DNA of 64,000 nt from an uncultured Oscillospiraceae bacterium (GTDB lineage: Bacteria > Bacillota > Clostridia > Oscillospirales > Oscillospiraceae). The stretch covers positions 189,528 to 253,527 of the forward strand of contig CAKTMF010000002.1 of NCBI GenBank assembly GCA_934573855.1, written 5' to 3'. The notes under the pieces are model-generated. The model worked only from the letters and a program-made list of their open reading frames with translations, was not told the origin of the DNA and did not search any database. Positions 50,101-58,761 of this stretch are shown here, piece by piece. Every line of letters starts with the position of its first letter. The stretch's first letter is position 1. Both the position numbers and the translations under genes were made by a program.

Positions 50101-50129
50101 CTTATCTGATAAACCATGGAGGTGATCGT

Positions 50130-50969
50130 ATGGCAGATTATTTTGAGGGCGCTGCAGGCGCCGAACGTTCGCGTGTTCATGTAAGTAAATTCGAGGGGTC
50201 GTTCAGTACCTCTCACTGGCATCACGAGAACGAACTGTTGGTCTGCACTGCGGGCACGGTTACGGTAATGGCCGAGGAGCGCACCTATTCTGTTCCCGCC
50301 GGGTGGTGCATGTTCCTGCTCAGCGGCCGCGCGCACCAGGCGGAAGTCAGCCCCGACGGGGAAATGCTGGTCGCGCTTTACGACGGGTCCGTCTGCGAGA
50401 GTACGACGGGTCTTTGCCTGGCCGAGCCGGTTTTTGAGGATAAGTACAACGCCGCGCACAGACTGGAGGCCATCTCCGAGGAAGCGTGTGCGGGTCGTCC
50501 TTTTTCCAACGACTATATATGCGCGTGCATGTCTCAGCTGATCATCGAGATCTTCCGCGGCGAGCCGCTCGCCTCCGTCCGTCTGGGCGAGAGCCGTTCC
50601 GTGAGCCGCTATAAGGATCTCCTCGTGCAGATATACAAGGATTACGACAAGATGAGCTTCTCCGATGCGGCGGCGTTCATGAATATGTCCGAGGCATATT
50701 TCTCCCGCTTCTTCAAAAAGCTCTCTCACATGACCTTCTCGAGATTTATCAACATCGTCCGCGTGAGCAAGGCCATCGAAAAGATGAAGCAGCGGCCGGA
50801 TGTCACCATGGCGGCGCTGATGAGCGAGTGCGGCTTCAACACACTGCGGAATTTCAACCGCGTGTTCAAGGAGGTCACGGGCTATCCCCCCAGCCGTCTC
50901 CCCGCGGGCTATGTGCTGGATATGCACGCCTTCGCCGAGCGCAGCAGCTCCGAGCCGGAGGAACGATAA
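50130..50969 (+). CDS. AraC family transcriptional regulator with cupin domain
   Basis: A 279-aa regulator. The N-terminal half is a cupin sensor (SHWHHENELLVCTAGTVTV, VPAGWCMFLLSGRAHQAE); the C-terminal 100 residues carry the two AraC helix-turn-helix units (SFSDAAAFMNMSEAYFSRFF and CGFNTLRNFNRVFKEVTGY). Such regulators usually sense a sugar or small ligand and act on neighbouring genes, but none of the adjacent genes is an obvious target. Strong GGAGG ribosome binding site. Confidence 0.93.
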   Translation: MADYFEGAAGAERSRVHVSKFEGSFSTSHWHHENELLVCTAGTVTVMAEERTYSVPAGWCMFLLSGRAHQAEVSPDGEMLVALYDGSVCESTTGLCLAEPVFEDKYNAAHRLEAISEEACAGRPFSNDYICACMSQLIIEIFRGEPLASVRLGESRSVSRYKDLLVQIYKDYDKMSFSDAAAFMNMSEAYFSRFFKKLSHMTFSRFINIVRVSKAIEKMKQRPDVTMAALMSECGFNTLRNFNRVFKEVTGYPPSRLPAGYVLDMHAFAERSSSEPEER

Positions 50970-50999
50970 GCTCCTCTCATGTGATAGGTAATATGATAA

Positions 51000-51034
51000 C
51001 AGGCAGCGGTCCAATAGGACCGCTGCCTGTTTAT
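51000..51034 (+). terminator. Bidirectional terminator in a convergent gap
   Basis: A 13-bp stem CAGGCAGCGGTCC and complement with loop AATA; TTTATGTTG follows on the plus strand. Confidence 0.85.
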
Positions 51035-51056
51035 GTTGTTTTCGCCCTCAACGGAC

Positions 51057-51875
51057 TCACAGCCGCTCGAAGCCGTCGTTGGGGTATTCCTTGGGCGGCG
51101 CCTCAAAGCGCTGCAGATTCATTATCATTATCCACACATATATGAGCATCATCAGCGCCGTCGCGGCAAAGATGATCTGCAGGCCCATATTGCGCTCGTC
51201 GGCGAGGGCGAGAATGCTCATGCCGCAGCTCATCATGGCGAAAAACATCGCGCGCGGCCAGTTCGGGGCGCTGAACGCGAAGCCCATCATGCGGAAAAAG
51301 GCGATCATATTGACGCTGATGGCGATGATCTCGATCGAGTAAGCCCAGAGGACGCTGTTGATGTCGTTGGTCTTATAGCTGGTGATGAGCCACACGGCGC
51401 ACAGTATCACGGGAAATACCGAGCAGAGGCAGACCATGTGAATACTGAAAAAGTCGCTGTTTGCCGCGCCCAGCACGAACGGGAACGTAATGCCCGTGAG
51501 CATTGCCAGCAGCGCCACGGCCCGCAGAAAGGACGCCTCGCGCGCGGTCTCGCAGGTGGCAAAAAGCAGCACTCCGCCCACCGCCATCAGCACTCCCGCA
51601 AAAATGCGAAAGCCCGTGAAGAGCTTCCCGGGGTTCGCGAGGGCGGCGCTGAACTCATCCGGCACGAAGTAGCGGCCGTTGCGCAGCCGGTCCACCATGC
51701 GGATGAACACCACGGCCATGGCGATGATATACGCCGCGACGATCAGGTTCAGCACGCTCTTGTCCGCCAGCCCCTCGTCGTTGAACGCGATCTGAGTCTG
51801 CAGCCAGCGGAAAAACACGCCGAAGGCGCCCGCGCCCGCAACGTAACAGCAAATTTCCAGTGATCTTTTCTGCAT
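51057..51875 (-). CDS. Polytopic membrane protein of unknown function
   Basis: A 272-aa protein with about eight predicted membrane helices and short loops; I do not recognise a family. Features include an N-terminal MQKRSLEICCYVAGAGAFG and a C-terminal hydrophilic tail ending in YPNDGFERL. It is a single gene, divergent from the SpoIID-type gene and convergent with the AraC-type gene. The lack of conserved charged residues in the helices argues against a classical transporter, but nothing firm can be said. Confidence 0.75.
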   Translation of the reverse strand: MQKRSLEICCYVAGAGAFGVFFRWLQTQIAFNDEGLADKSVLNLIVAAYIIAMAVVFIRMVDRLRNGRYFVPDEFSAALANPGKLFTGFRIFAGVLMAVGGVLLFATCETAREASFLRAVALLAMLTGITFPFVLGAANSDFFSIHMVCLCSVFPVILCAVWLITSYKTNDINSVLWAYSIEIIAISVNMIAFFRMMGFAFSAPNWPRAMFFAMMSCGMSILALADERNMGLQIIFAATALMMLIYVWIMIMNLQRFEAPPKEYPNDGFERL

Positions 51876-51964
51876 AATTGAACGTCCGTTTCAGTAATTA
51901 TAGGATACAGGCTGATTTTATACTCATTTGCTTATTCAGTCAAGCATTATTCGGAGGCGCACCA

Positions 51965-53065
51965 ATGAAGAAAACGATCCTGACGGCGTATGCGATGCTG
52001 GCGGTCGCGGCGGCTCTGCCGTGGCTGCTGCCCATGGACGGGGCGGCGGACATGCCCGCGGCCGCACCCGCGGCGGCGGTGTCGGAGGCTCTTTCCGGAG
52101 AATACGGGACGGACACGCCCTCGACCTCCGGGGACGGCGCTCCCCCGCCGGCGGCGGAGACGGCCTCGCCAGAGACGGTCCCGGCAGCCGCCGGGGTCCC
52201 CGCTCCCGAGCCGACGGACACGCCCTCGCGGGAATATGAGCCGAGGGAGATATGCGTTCTCATCGGCGGCGAGCCGGTAACGATGGACATGCAGGACTAC
52301 ATAGTGGGCGTGACGGCGGCGGAAATGCCTGTGAGCTTCGGCGCGGAGGCGCTGAAGGCTCAGACCGTGGCGGCGCGCACCTACGCCATGTACTGCGCGG
52401 ACATGCACAAGCACGGCGAAGCGCAGGTCTGCACCGATCCCGGCTGCTGTCAGGCGTGGAGCAGCGACGAGTTCCTGCGCTCAAGCTGGGGCGAGCGGTA
52501 TGAGGAAAACATGCGAGCCCTCCGCGAGGCGGCGGGCGCGACGGCTGGGCAGTACCTCAGCTACGGCGGCAAGGCGGTGTTCGCGGCCTTCCACTCCTCG
52601 TCCGCGGGCGCGACGGAGGACTGCGGGCAGGTGTGGAGCGGCGTTCCGTATCTCACGAGCGTGTCCAGTCCGGAGACCGCCTCGGACGTGCCGGACTATG
52701 TGACGGAGCTGCGCTGCGCGGCTATAGACTTCCGCGACACGATCCTCAGCCGATATCCGTCGGCGGATTTCTCCGTCGGCGAGGGCGAGTGGATAGGCGT
52801 CGTCGAGCGCGACGCCAGCGGCCGTGTTGCCGGGGCGAGACTTGGCGGCGTGTACATACGCGGCACGGAGCTTCGCAGCCTTTTCTCTCTGCGCTCCACG
52901 GCGTTCACCCTCGAGTACGAGGACGGGCAGTTCGTATTTACCGTCACGGGCTTCGGCCACGGCGTGGGGATGAGCCAGTACGGCGCGAAGGTCATGGCCC
53001 GCGACGGCGCGGACTACACCGAGATACTTGCGCATTATTACCCCGGCACGGAGCTGCTGGGCTGA
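51965..53065 (+). CDS. SpoIID/LytB domain protein
   Basis: A 366-aa exported protein: N-terminal membrane/signal segment (residues about 1-25), an 80-residue linker rich in Ala, Pro, Thr and Ser, then the SpoIID domain (about 100-366) with MQDYIVGVTAAEMP, EALKAQTVAARTYAMY, FHSSSAGATED and GFGHGVGMSQYGA. SpoIID is a lytic transglycosylase that trims peptidoglycan during engulfment; the Glu in AAEMP is the expected catalytic residue. GGAGG precedes the ATG. Either SpoIID itself or a LytB-type paralogue; no spoIIQ or spoIIIA genes lie nearby to decide. Confidence 0.9.
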   Translation: MKKTILTAYAMLAVAAALPWLLPMDGAADMPAAAPAAAVSEALSGEYGTDTPSTSGDGAPPPAAETASPETVPAAAGVPAPEPTDTPSREYEPREICVLIGGEPVTMDMQDYIVGVTAAEMPVSFGAEALKAQTVAARTYAMYCADMHKHGEAQVCTDPGCCQAWSSDEFLRSSWGERYEENMRALREAAGATAGQYLSYGGKAVFAAFHSSSAGATEDCGQVWSGVPYLTSVSSPETASDVPDYVTELRCAAIDFRDTILSRYPSADFSVGEGEWIGVVERDASGRVAGARLGGVYIRGTELRSLFSLRSTAFTLEYEDGQFVFTVTGFGHGVGMSQYGAKVMARDGADYTEILAHYYPGTELLG

Positions 53066-53161
53066 GCGGCAGGCCGCCCGATATTTTCGTGAGAGCTTCT
53101 TCATTTCATGTCTCTATCACTAAGGGGCAGGCCGCTGCCCCCCTCAGCCGGCCATTCGGCC

Positions 53162-53470
53162 GACAGCTCCCCCAGTGAGGGAGCCATACAGAGTGCCTTG
53201 CTCTTCCCGCATGCTTCCCCCGCCGGGGGAAGTGGCGAGCGCAGCGAGCCGATAGGGGTTGCCTTCCCCTTGAGGGGAAGGGGGGCCGCTTGCGGTGGAT
53301 GAGGTGGATGTATTTACTCCTCATCAGTCTGCTCCGCAGACAGCGTTCCACCCCTCCCTCTGTCGGCTTCGCCGACATCTCCCTCCGCTGGAGGGAGTCT
53401 TCCCCAAGGGAGAAGCCTTTTTCATCGCTCTCCGTCTTACCGCAGGGGAGGGGCTTGCTCCTCCCGCGCT
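53162..53470 (+). repeat. 309-bp direct repeat, copy 1
   Basis: Begins GACAGCTCCCCCAGTG and ends at CTCCCGCGCT. Copy 2 lies exactly 519 bases downstream with only scattered substitutions and no indels that I can see. The copies span several hairpin modules as one unit, so this was a segmental duplication rather than independent insertion of modules. Confidence 0.9.
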
Positions 53471-53680
53471 GTGTGCATTACCGTGTCGTAGAAAATCAAA
53501 GCCTCCCTCTGACGAGGGAGGTGGCAAAACCGCAGGTTTTGACGGAGGGAGAGAAAACTGACGGTTTGCAGTATATCCAAGCTTTTCTCTCCCTCAGTCT
53601 GCTGCGCAGACAGCTCCCTCGTCAGAGGGAGCCATTTTATAAAACGCACCATAATGCTTTTCCCCTCAGTCAGCTGCGCT

Positions 53681-53989
53681 GACAGCTCCCCCAGTGGGGG
53701 AGCCATACAGAGTGCCTTGCTCTTTCCGCATGCTTCCCCCGCCGGGGAAAGCGGCGAGTGCAGCGAGCCGATAGGGGTTGCCTTCCCCTTGAGGGGAAGG
53801 GGGGCCGCTTGCGGTGGATGAGGTGGATGTATTTACTCCTCATCAGTCTGCTCCGCAGACAGCGTTCCACCCCTCCCTCTGTCGGCTTCGCCGACATCTC
53901 CCTCCGCTGGAGGGAGTCTTCCCCTTGGGGGAAGCCTTTTTCATCGCTCTCCGTCTTTCCGCAGGGGAGGGGCTTGCTCCTCCCGTGCT
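53681..53989 (+). repeat. 309-bp direct repeat, copy 2
   Basis: Second copy of the segment at 53162-53470, same orientation, 210 bases after the end of copy 1. Confidence 0.9.
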
Positions 53990-54026
53990 TTGGCTCTCCC
54001 GCAGGCCCTTCTTCGCGAAGGCACAT

Positions 54027-54080
54027 AAAACGGCTGCCCGTCTGCGCTTCCGTTGGGTCGGAGAGCGCGAGACGGGCAGC
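54027..54080 (-). terminator. Terminator of sigG
   Basis: On the minus strand an 11-bp stem GCTGCCCGTCT and complement around a 26-base loop is followed by TTTTATG. It starts right after the sigG stop. Confidence 0.75.
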
Positions 54081-54083
54081 GGC

Positions 54084-54860
54084 TTATGCCGTGATATTCT
54101 TTTTTATCTGACTGATGGCGTTTTTTTCAAGGCGCGAGACCTGCGCCTGCGATATCCCCACGGCCCGGGCCACCTCCATCTGGGTGCGCCCGTCGTAGAA
54201 ACGCAGGGCCAGTATGCGCTTTTCGCGCGGCGTGAGGCGGCGCATGGCCTCCTCCAGCGCTATCTGCTCGAGCCAATGCTCGTCGGTGTTTTTCGTGTCG
54301 CCGATCTGATCCATCACGCAGGCGCTCTCGCCCACGTCGCTGAACACCGGCTCATACAGCGACACCGGGTCGCATATGGCCTCCATGGCGAACACCACGT
54401 CCGTGCGCGGAATGTCCAGCTCCTTGGCTATCTGCTCGACCGTCGGCTCGCGGCCGTCCCTCGCGGTGAGCTTTTCCTTGGCCTGCAGCACCCGGTACGC
54501 CGTGTCGCGCATGGAGCGTGAGACGCGCACCGCGCTGTGATCGCGCAGGAAGCGCCGAAGCTCCCCGGCTATCATCGGCACGCCGTAGGTGGAAAACTGC
54601 ACGTTCTGGCTCAGGTCGAAGCAGTCCACCGCCTTTATCAGCCCGATGACCCCCACCTGAAAGAGGTCGTCCATGTTCTCGCCCCGGTTGGCGAACTTCT
54701 GCACCACGCTCAGCACCAGACGGAGGTTGCCGGAGATGAGCTTTTCGCGGGCGTCCCGGTCGCCTGCACGGGTCTTTTCCAGCAGCGAGCGCGTCTCCGC
54801 CGCCTTCAGGACGGGCAGGCGCGCGGTGTTTACGCCGCAGATCTCGACTTTTCCCTGCAT
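54084..54860 (-). CDS. sigG: RNA polymerase sporulation sigma factor SigG
   Basis: A 258-aa sigma-70 family factor for late forespore gene expression. The N-terminal VEICGVNTARLPVLK is the SigG signature that distinguishes it from SigF. Region 2 (NLRLVLSVVQKFANRGENMD, LFQVGVIGLIKAVD), region 3 and the region 4 helix-turn-helix (GRTQMEVARAVGISQAQVSR) are all complete. The ATG has GGAG seven bases upstream. The upstream region carries a good SigF-type promoter. In Bacillus sigG sits beside spoIIGA and sigE; here it stands alone. Its likely targets include dpaAB-related late functions and spore protection genes elsewhere. Confidence 0.96.
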   Translation of the reverse strand: MQGKVEICGVNTARLPVLKAAETRSLLEKTRAGDRDAREKLISGNLRLVLSVVQKFANRGENMDDLFQVGVIGLIKAVDCFDLSQNVQFSTYGVPMIAGELRRFLRDHSAVRVSRSMRDTAYRVLQAKEKLTARDGREPTVEQIAKELDIPRTDVVFAMEAICDPVSLYEPVFSDVGESACVMDQIGDTKNTDEHWLEQIALEEAMRRLTPREKRILALRFYDGRTQMEVARAVGISQAQVSRLEKNAISQIKKNITA

Positions 54861-54894
54861 ATTTTTCTCCAATCTTGATTGAACAGAGTGGAGA

Positions 54895-54924
54895 TAGTAT
54901 TTCCCGCCGCGGGAAATTTGATAC
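54895..54924 (-). promoter_or_regulatory. Sigma-F/sigma-G type promoter of sigG
   Basis: On the minus strand GTATC, 15-bp spacer, GGAAATACTA. The last ten bases match the SigF -10 consensus GGNNANANTR at every fixed position. SigF followed by SigG itself transcribes sigG in Bacillus. Confidence 0.6.
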
Positions 54925-55034
54925 AGAGACGGCCGATCGTGGAAAATCGTGATGAATTTTAATGTGCTGTTTCAAAGGGCGCACCGCGGATCGCGGCTTG
55001 CCTTCTTCCGGAAGTGCCGGCTATTTCCGGCCGC

Positions 55035-55730
55035 TCACTCTCCGGCGGCGTCCTCGAAAACTCCGCATATGCGGCGGGCGTAGACCCCGGCCTCGCTGCC
55101 GGCGTCGCGCGGGAGGATGAAGCTGAAGCTGCGTCCCCGGTGGGGCAGCCCGGTGAGGATATCCCAGAGCGCGTCGAGATTTTCGCCGTAATCCTCCTGC
55201 CAGAGCATTTCCCGGCGCAGCACGGCGTACAGCTCGTCCCGCGTCTCGCAGGAGGAGAAGTCCAGCACGACCTCGCCGCCCAGCAGCTCGTCCAGCAGAC
55301 CCAGACACCCGCTCCATATATCGTCCCAGCTGCGCTGGAAGTCCCGCGAATACCACGGGTCGTATATGTCCTCGCCGTGCCTCCCGGCATGGTCGAGCAG
55401 AAGGCTGAGCTTGCCCGCGCGGTCGGGCGCGTACATACGCCGGAGCGATCGCATGTTCTCCGCGTCCATGCCGATGATGAGGTCAAAACGCTCGTAATCC
55501 TCGCGGACGATCTGCCGCGCGGTCTTGCCGGAGCAGTCTATGCCGTGCGCCGCGAGCAGACGGCGGGCGGGCGGGTAGACGCCGTTCCCCAGCTCCTCCG
55601 CGGAGGTGGCGGCGGAGGCGATATAAAACCCGTCCTCGCGTCCGAGCCTTTTCACCATGTCCCTGAGTATAAATTCCGCCGTGGGGCTGCGGCAGATGTT
55701 GCCGTGGCAAACGAATAGTATCTTTGTCAT
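55035..55730 (-). CDS. Low-molecular-weight protein tyrosine phosphatase fused to a barstar-like domain
   Basis: A 231-aa two-domain protein. Residues 1-150 are an LMW phosphatase with P-loop CHGNICRS (nucleophile C8, R14) and general acid D124 in YDPW. Residues about 152-231 match barstar, the inhibitor of the ribonuclease barnase: VVLDFSSCETRDELYAVLRR and YGENLDALWDILTG, with D186, W189 and D190 at the positions of barstar D35, W38 and D39 that contact barnase. No ribonuclease gene is next to it. The fusion could tie phosphatase activity to an RNase or use the barstar fold as a docking module. Single gene; function of the fusion unknown. Confidence 0.87.
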   Translation of the reverse strand: MTKILFVCHGNICRSPTAEFILRDMVKRLGREDGFYIASAATSAEELGNGVYPPARRLLAAHGIDCSGKTARQIVREDYERFDLIIGMDAENMRSLRRMYAPDRAGKLSLLLDHAGRHGEDIYDPWYSRDFQRSWDDIWSGCLGLLDELLGGEVVLDFSSCETRDELYAVLRREMLWQEDYGENLDALWDILTGLPHRGRSFSFILPRDAGSEAGVYARRICGVFEDAAGE

Positions 55731-55856
55731 TGTGTCGTGTCCTTTCAGGGGGCCGTCGTTTCGTGCGCGGCGGCCGCCGCGGCTCCATTATACCATATTC
55801 TCACGCGAAGCACAGCAAAAAATTCACGCTGTATTTTCGATGTGCTCTGTGGTAAA

Positions 55857-56339
55857 ATGAGCGCATACGGCTCTGCGGCGAGCGCCGCAGGCGGCAGCAC
55901 CGCGAGCTACGCTCTGCGCTTCGCGGCGGGCTTCGCTGGAATGTTGATGGTGCTTTCCGGTATGAGCAGCATGGAGCAGATGGAGGACAACATCTCCTTC
56001 ATGAAGGACTTCCGCCCGCTCAGCGCCGGGGAGCTGGCCGTGGTGGAGCAGGTGCAGCGGATCTTCCGCAGCAAGCACCTCATCCCCTGCACGTCCTGCC
56101 GCTACTGCACGGACGGCTGCCCGAAGCATATCTCCATCCCCGACCTGTTCGCGACCATAAACACCAAGCGCCTCTACAGCGACCGGAACGCGGATTATTA
56201 CTACAACACCGTCCACACCGCGCCGGGGCGCAGGGCGTCCGACTGCCTCAAGTGCGGCAAGTGTGAGAAGGTCTGCCCTCAGCACCTGCCGATACGCAGG
56301 CTGCTTGAGGATGTGGCAAAGGAATTTGAGAAGGGATAA
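55857..56339 (+). pseudogene. C-terminal remnant of a ferredoxin-type aldo/keto reductase
   Basis: A 160-residue frame corresponding only to the C-terminal part of 4Fe-4S aldo/keto reductases (full length about 370 aa). ALRFAAGFAGMLMVLSGMSS and MEQMEDNISFMKDF match the end of the barrel, followed by two ferredoxin clusters, CTSCRYCTDGCPKH and CLKCGKCEKVCPQH. The catalytic barrel (Asp-Tyr-Lys-His) is missing, and the ATG lacks a ribosome binding site. The open frame continues upstream into unrelated sequence. A 5' deletion is the simplest explanation; a functional two-cluster ferredoxin-like protein is less likely but possible because the frame is intact. Confidence 0.7.
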
Positions 56340-56364
56340 GCTCCGCCGGGAGGATATGATAATT

Positions 56365-56396
56365 CCCCGATGTTATCAAACATCGGGGACTTTTTT
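56365..56396 (+). terminator. Terminator in a convergent gap
   Basis: A 10-bp stem CCCCGATGTT and complement, loop ATCA, then ACTTTTTT. Confidence 0.88.
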
Positions 56397-56411
56397 CGTC
56401 TCTTTATTTTT

Positions 56412-56909
56412 TCAGAGGGCGGCAGCGCCGCTCACCCGCTCGTAGATGCAGAAGCGGAAACCGACGCCGTTTTCCTCCAGAGGCTCGCCCTCCTGAACGC
56501 AGCGCCAGTCGGGGCTTGCGTCAAGGTCGGGGAAAAAGCTGTCCGAGTGCGGCGCAAGGCCGAGCTTTGTCACATACACCCGGTCGATATACGGGAAAAA
56601 CTGCCGGAACACGCTTGCGCCGCCGATGACGAGGGTACGCGGCTGCCTCGACGCGGCCTCCAGCGCCGCCTCCGGGGAGGAGACGACCTCCGCGCCGTCT
56701 ATTTCGATGTTCTGCCGGGTGATGACGATGTTATGCCGGCCCTTGAGCGGCCGCCCGCCGGGGAAGTCCCCGAGCGTCCTGCGTCCCACGATCACCGCCG
56801 CGCCGGCCGTCAGCTCGCGGAAATGGGCGCGGTCGGCCCTGAGTACCACGGGCTGGGTGCCGTTTTCGCCTATGCCCCAGTCAGAATACACCGCAACTAT
56901 CGCTTCCAT
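56412..56909 (-). CDS. folA: Dihydrofolate reductase
   Basis: A 165-aa enzyme that reduces dihydrofolate to tetrahydrofolate with NADPH. The family pattern is visible: MEAIVAVYSDWGIG opening, VIVGRRTLGDFPGGRPL, HNIVITRQ and VIGGASVFRQFFPYIDRVYVT. The ATG follows GGAGGG and lies 10 bases after thyA in the same direction, the classic thyA-folA pair in which DHFR regenerates the folate oxidised by thymidylate synthase. The longer frame upstream lies antisense-free but inside thyA and is not used. Confidence 0.94.
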   Translation of the reverse strand: MEAIVAVYSDWGIGENGTQPVVLRADRAHFRELTAGAAVIVGRRTLGDFPGGRPLKGRHNIVITRQNIEIDGAEVVSSPEAALEAASRQPRTLVIGGASVFRQFFPYIDRVYVTKLGLAPHSDSFFPDLDASPDWRCVQEGEPLEENGVGFRFCIYERVSGAAAL

Positions 56910-56919
56910 CGCGCCCTCC

Positions 56920-57750
56920 TCACACCGCCACGGGGATCTTGTGGCTGAAATCGCTGTACTCATAGCCCTCGACGCGGAAGCTGTCGCGGGTGAATTTATA
57001 GAAATCGTCCACCGTGGGGTCGATGATAAAGCGCGGCGCGGCCTTCGGCTCATTCGCGATGATCTCCTCAACGACGGGGACATGGCGGTCGTATATGTGC
57101 GCGTCGGCGATGACGTGGACAAATTCCCCCAGCTCGAGCCCGGAGACCTGCGCGAGCATCATCGTCAGCACCGAATACTGCACCACGTTCCAATTGTTAG
57201 CTGCCAGCATATCCTGTGATCGCTGGTTGAGTATAGCGTTGAGCTTATTGCCGGTGACGTTATAGGTCATGGAGTAGGCGCAGGGGTAGAGCGCCATCTC
57301 GGACAGGTCGGCGAAATTATAGAGATTCGTCATAATGCGGCGCGAGGCGGGGTTATGCCTGAGATCCCAGATGACTCTGTCGATCTGGTCCATGTCCCCC
57401 TCCGGGTAGTGGTGCTTCACGCCCACCTGATAGCCGTAGGCCTTGCCTATGGAGCCGTTTTCGTCCGCCCACGCGTCCCAGACGCGGGTGCGCAGGTCGT
57501 TGACGTTATTGCTCTTTTGCTGCCATATCCAGAGAAGCTCGTCAATGGCGGACTTCCAGTAGGTGCGGCGGATGGTGAGTATCGGGAACTCCTGCGAGAG
57601 GTCGTAACGGTTCACGACGCCGAAGCTCTTCACGGTGTGGGCCGGGGTGCCGTCCTCCCAGCGGGGGCGTACCTCGCGGTCGGTGTCCCACACGCCGTTT
57701 TCAAGGATGTCCCTGCAATTTTGGATGAATATCTCGTCTGCTCTGCTCAT
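56920..57750 (-). CDS. thyA: Thymidylate synthase
   Basis: A 276-aa enzyme making dTMP from dUMP with methylene-tetrahydrofolate. The nucleophile is C157 in ALYPCAYSMTY; RSQDMLAANNWNVVQY is the conserved dUMP-binding segment, and the N-terminal phosphate-binding arginine loop and C-terminal end (DFSHKIPVAV) are present. It is followed by folA. Length is in the normal range for the classical ThyA family, so no flavin-dependent ThyX is needed for this step. Confidence 0.95.
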   Translation of the reverse strand: MSRADEIFIQNCRDILENGVWDTDREVRPRWEDGTPAHTVKSFGVVNRYDLSQEFPILTIRRTYWKSAIDELLWIWQQKSNNVNDLRTRVWDAWADENGSIGKAYGYQVGVKHHYPEGDMDQIDRVIWDLRHNPASRRIMTNLYNFADLSEMALYPCAYSMTYNVTGNKLNAILNQRSQDMLAANNWNVVQYSVLTMMLAQVSGLELGEFVHVIADAHIYDRHVPVVEEIIANEPKAAPRFIIDPTVDDFYKFTRDSFRVEGYEYSDFSHKIPVAV

Positions 57751-57897
57751 CGTGTCTCCGCCTTTCGGGATTTTTTCTCATTCTATCACAGCTTTGACCC
57801 AAGGGGAAGTCCTTTTTCCTCCGTCCGCCTTCCGCCGCCGTTTTTCTAACACGAAACTCCGCGGCGCGGAATACTATGGTCTGTGGAGGTGATGCGC

Positions 57898-58761
57898 GTG
57901 AGGTTTGCCGTCATCGGCGGAGACAGAAGATCGGTGCTGCTGTGTACACAGCTTGCGCGGGACGGCCATAGGGTATATACATACGCGCTCGAAAAGGCGG
58001 AGCTTCCGGCGGAAATACCGAAGTCCGGCTGCCTGCAGGGCTGTGTCTACGGTGCGGACTGCGTTGTGCTGCCCGTGCCGGCGGAAAAGGCGTCCTTTGT
58101 CAACGCGCCCTTTTCCGTTGAGCCGCTCGAGCGCGAGAGACTTATCGACGCGCTGTGGAAGGGGCAGCTCCTCTGCGGCGGAAAGCTCAGCGAAGCGCTG
58201 CGCTCGTCGGCGCTCGCTGCCGGGGTACACGCGGTGGATATCATGGCAAGGCCCGCCTTCTCGGTGGGGAACGCCGCGCTGACGGCGGAGGGCGCGCTCG
58301 AGATAATGCTGCGCCAGAGCGAGAGGAGCATACGCGCGAGCCGGGTGCTGATACTCGGCCGCGGAAGAATAGGGCGCATACTCGCGTCCATGCTGCACTC
58401 CCTCGGTGCGGAGGTGACGGTGGCGGCGCGCCGCGCCGCCGACAGGGCGGAGAGCCGCGTACTCGGCATGGAGGCGGTCGATTTCCCGGAGCTGGAAAAC
58501 GGTCTCGGCCGCTACGACTTCATTGTGAACACCGTGCCGGCGCGTGTGATGACCGAGACAATGCTCTGCACCGTGGAGGACGCGCTCCTCATCGAGCTTG
58601 CCTCGCCCCCCGGCGGCTTTGACCGGGTGCTGGCGGAGAACATCGGTCTGAGGGTCACGTCCGCGCCCGGTCTGCCGGGCAAGTGCGCGCCCTACGCCGC
58701 GGCGGAGCTTATCCGCGAGACGGTCTATGACGTCATAAGGGAACAGGAGGGTCAGGATTGA
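57898..58761 (+). CDS. dpaA: Dipicolinate synthase subunit A
   Basis: A 287-aa protein of the SpoVFA/DpaA family. FAVIGGDRR opens the N-terminal domain and VLILGRGRIGRILASML is the NADP-binding loop. With subunit B it forms dipicolinic acid from a dihydrodipicolinate-pathway intermediate in the mother cell for loading into the spore. I chose the GTG seven bases after GGAGGT; ATG and GTG codons further upstream lie too close to or inside the ribosome binding site. The stop overlaps dpaB by four bases. An AATACTA upstream resembles a sporulation -10 box, but no good -35 partner is seen. Confidence 0.94.
   Translation: MRFAVIGGDRRSVLLCTQLARDGHRVYTYALEKAELPAEIPKSGCLQGCVYGADCVVLPVPAEKASFVNAPFSVEPLERERLIDALWKGQLLCGGKLSEALRSSALAAGVHAVDIMARPAFSVGNAALTAEGALEIMLRQSERSIRASRVLILGRGRIGRILASMLHSLGAEVTVAARRAADRAESRVLGMEAVDFPELENGLGRYDFIVNTVPARVMTETMLCTVEDALLIELASPPGGFDRVLAENIGLRVTSAPGLPGKCAPYAAAELIRETVYDVIREQEGQD

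Larger units (their letters stand above)
53104..54015. repeat. Palindromic repeat mosaic R5, largest in the window
   Basis: The 1018-bp gap between the convergent SpoIID-type and sigG genes has no gene. It is filled by the modules seen in R1-R4, including the 53-bp unit at 53348-53400 and 53867-53919 and the CAAAACC-GCA-GGTTTTG unit at 53500-53558. It also contains a 309-bp direct duplication (see separate entries). Confidence 0.85.
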
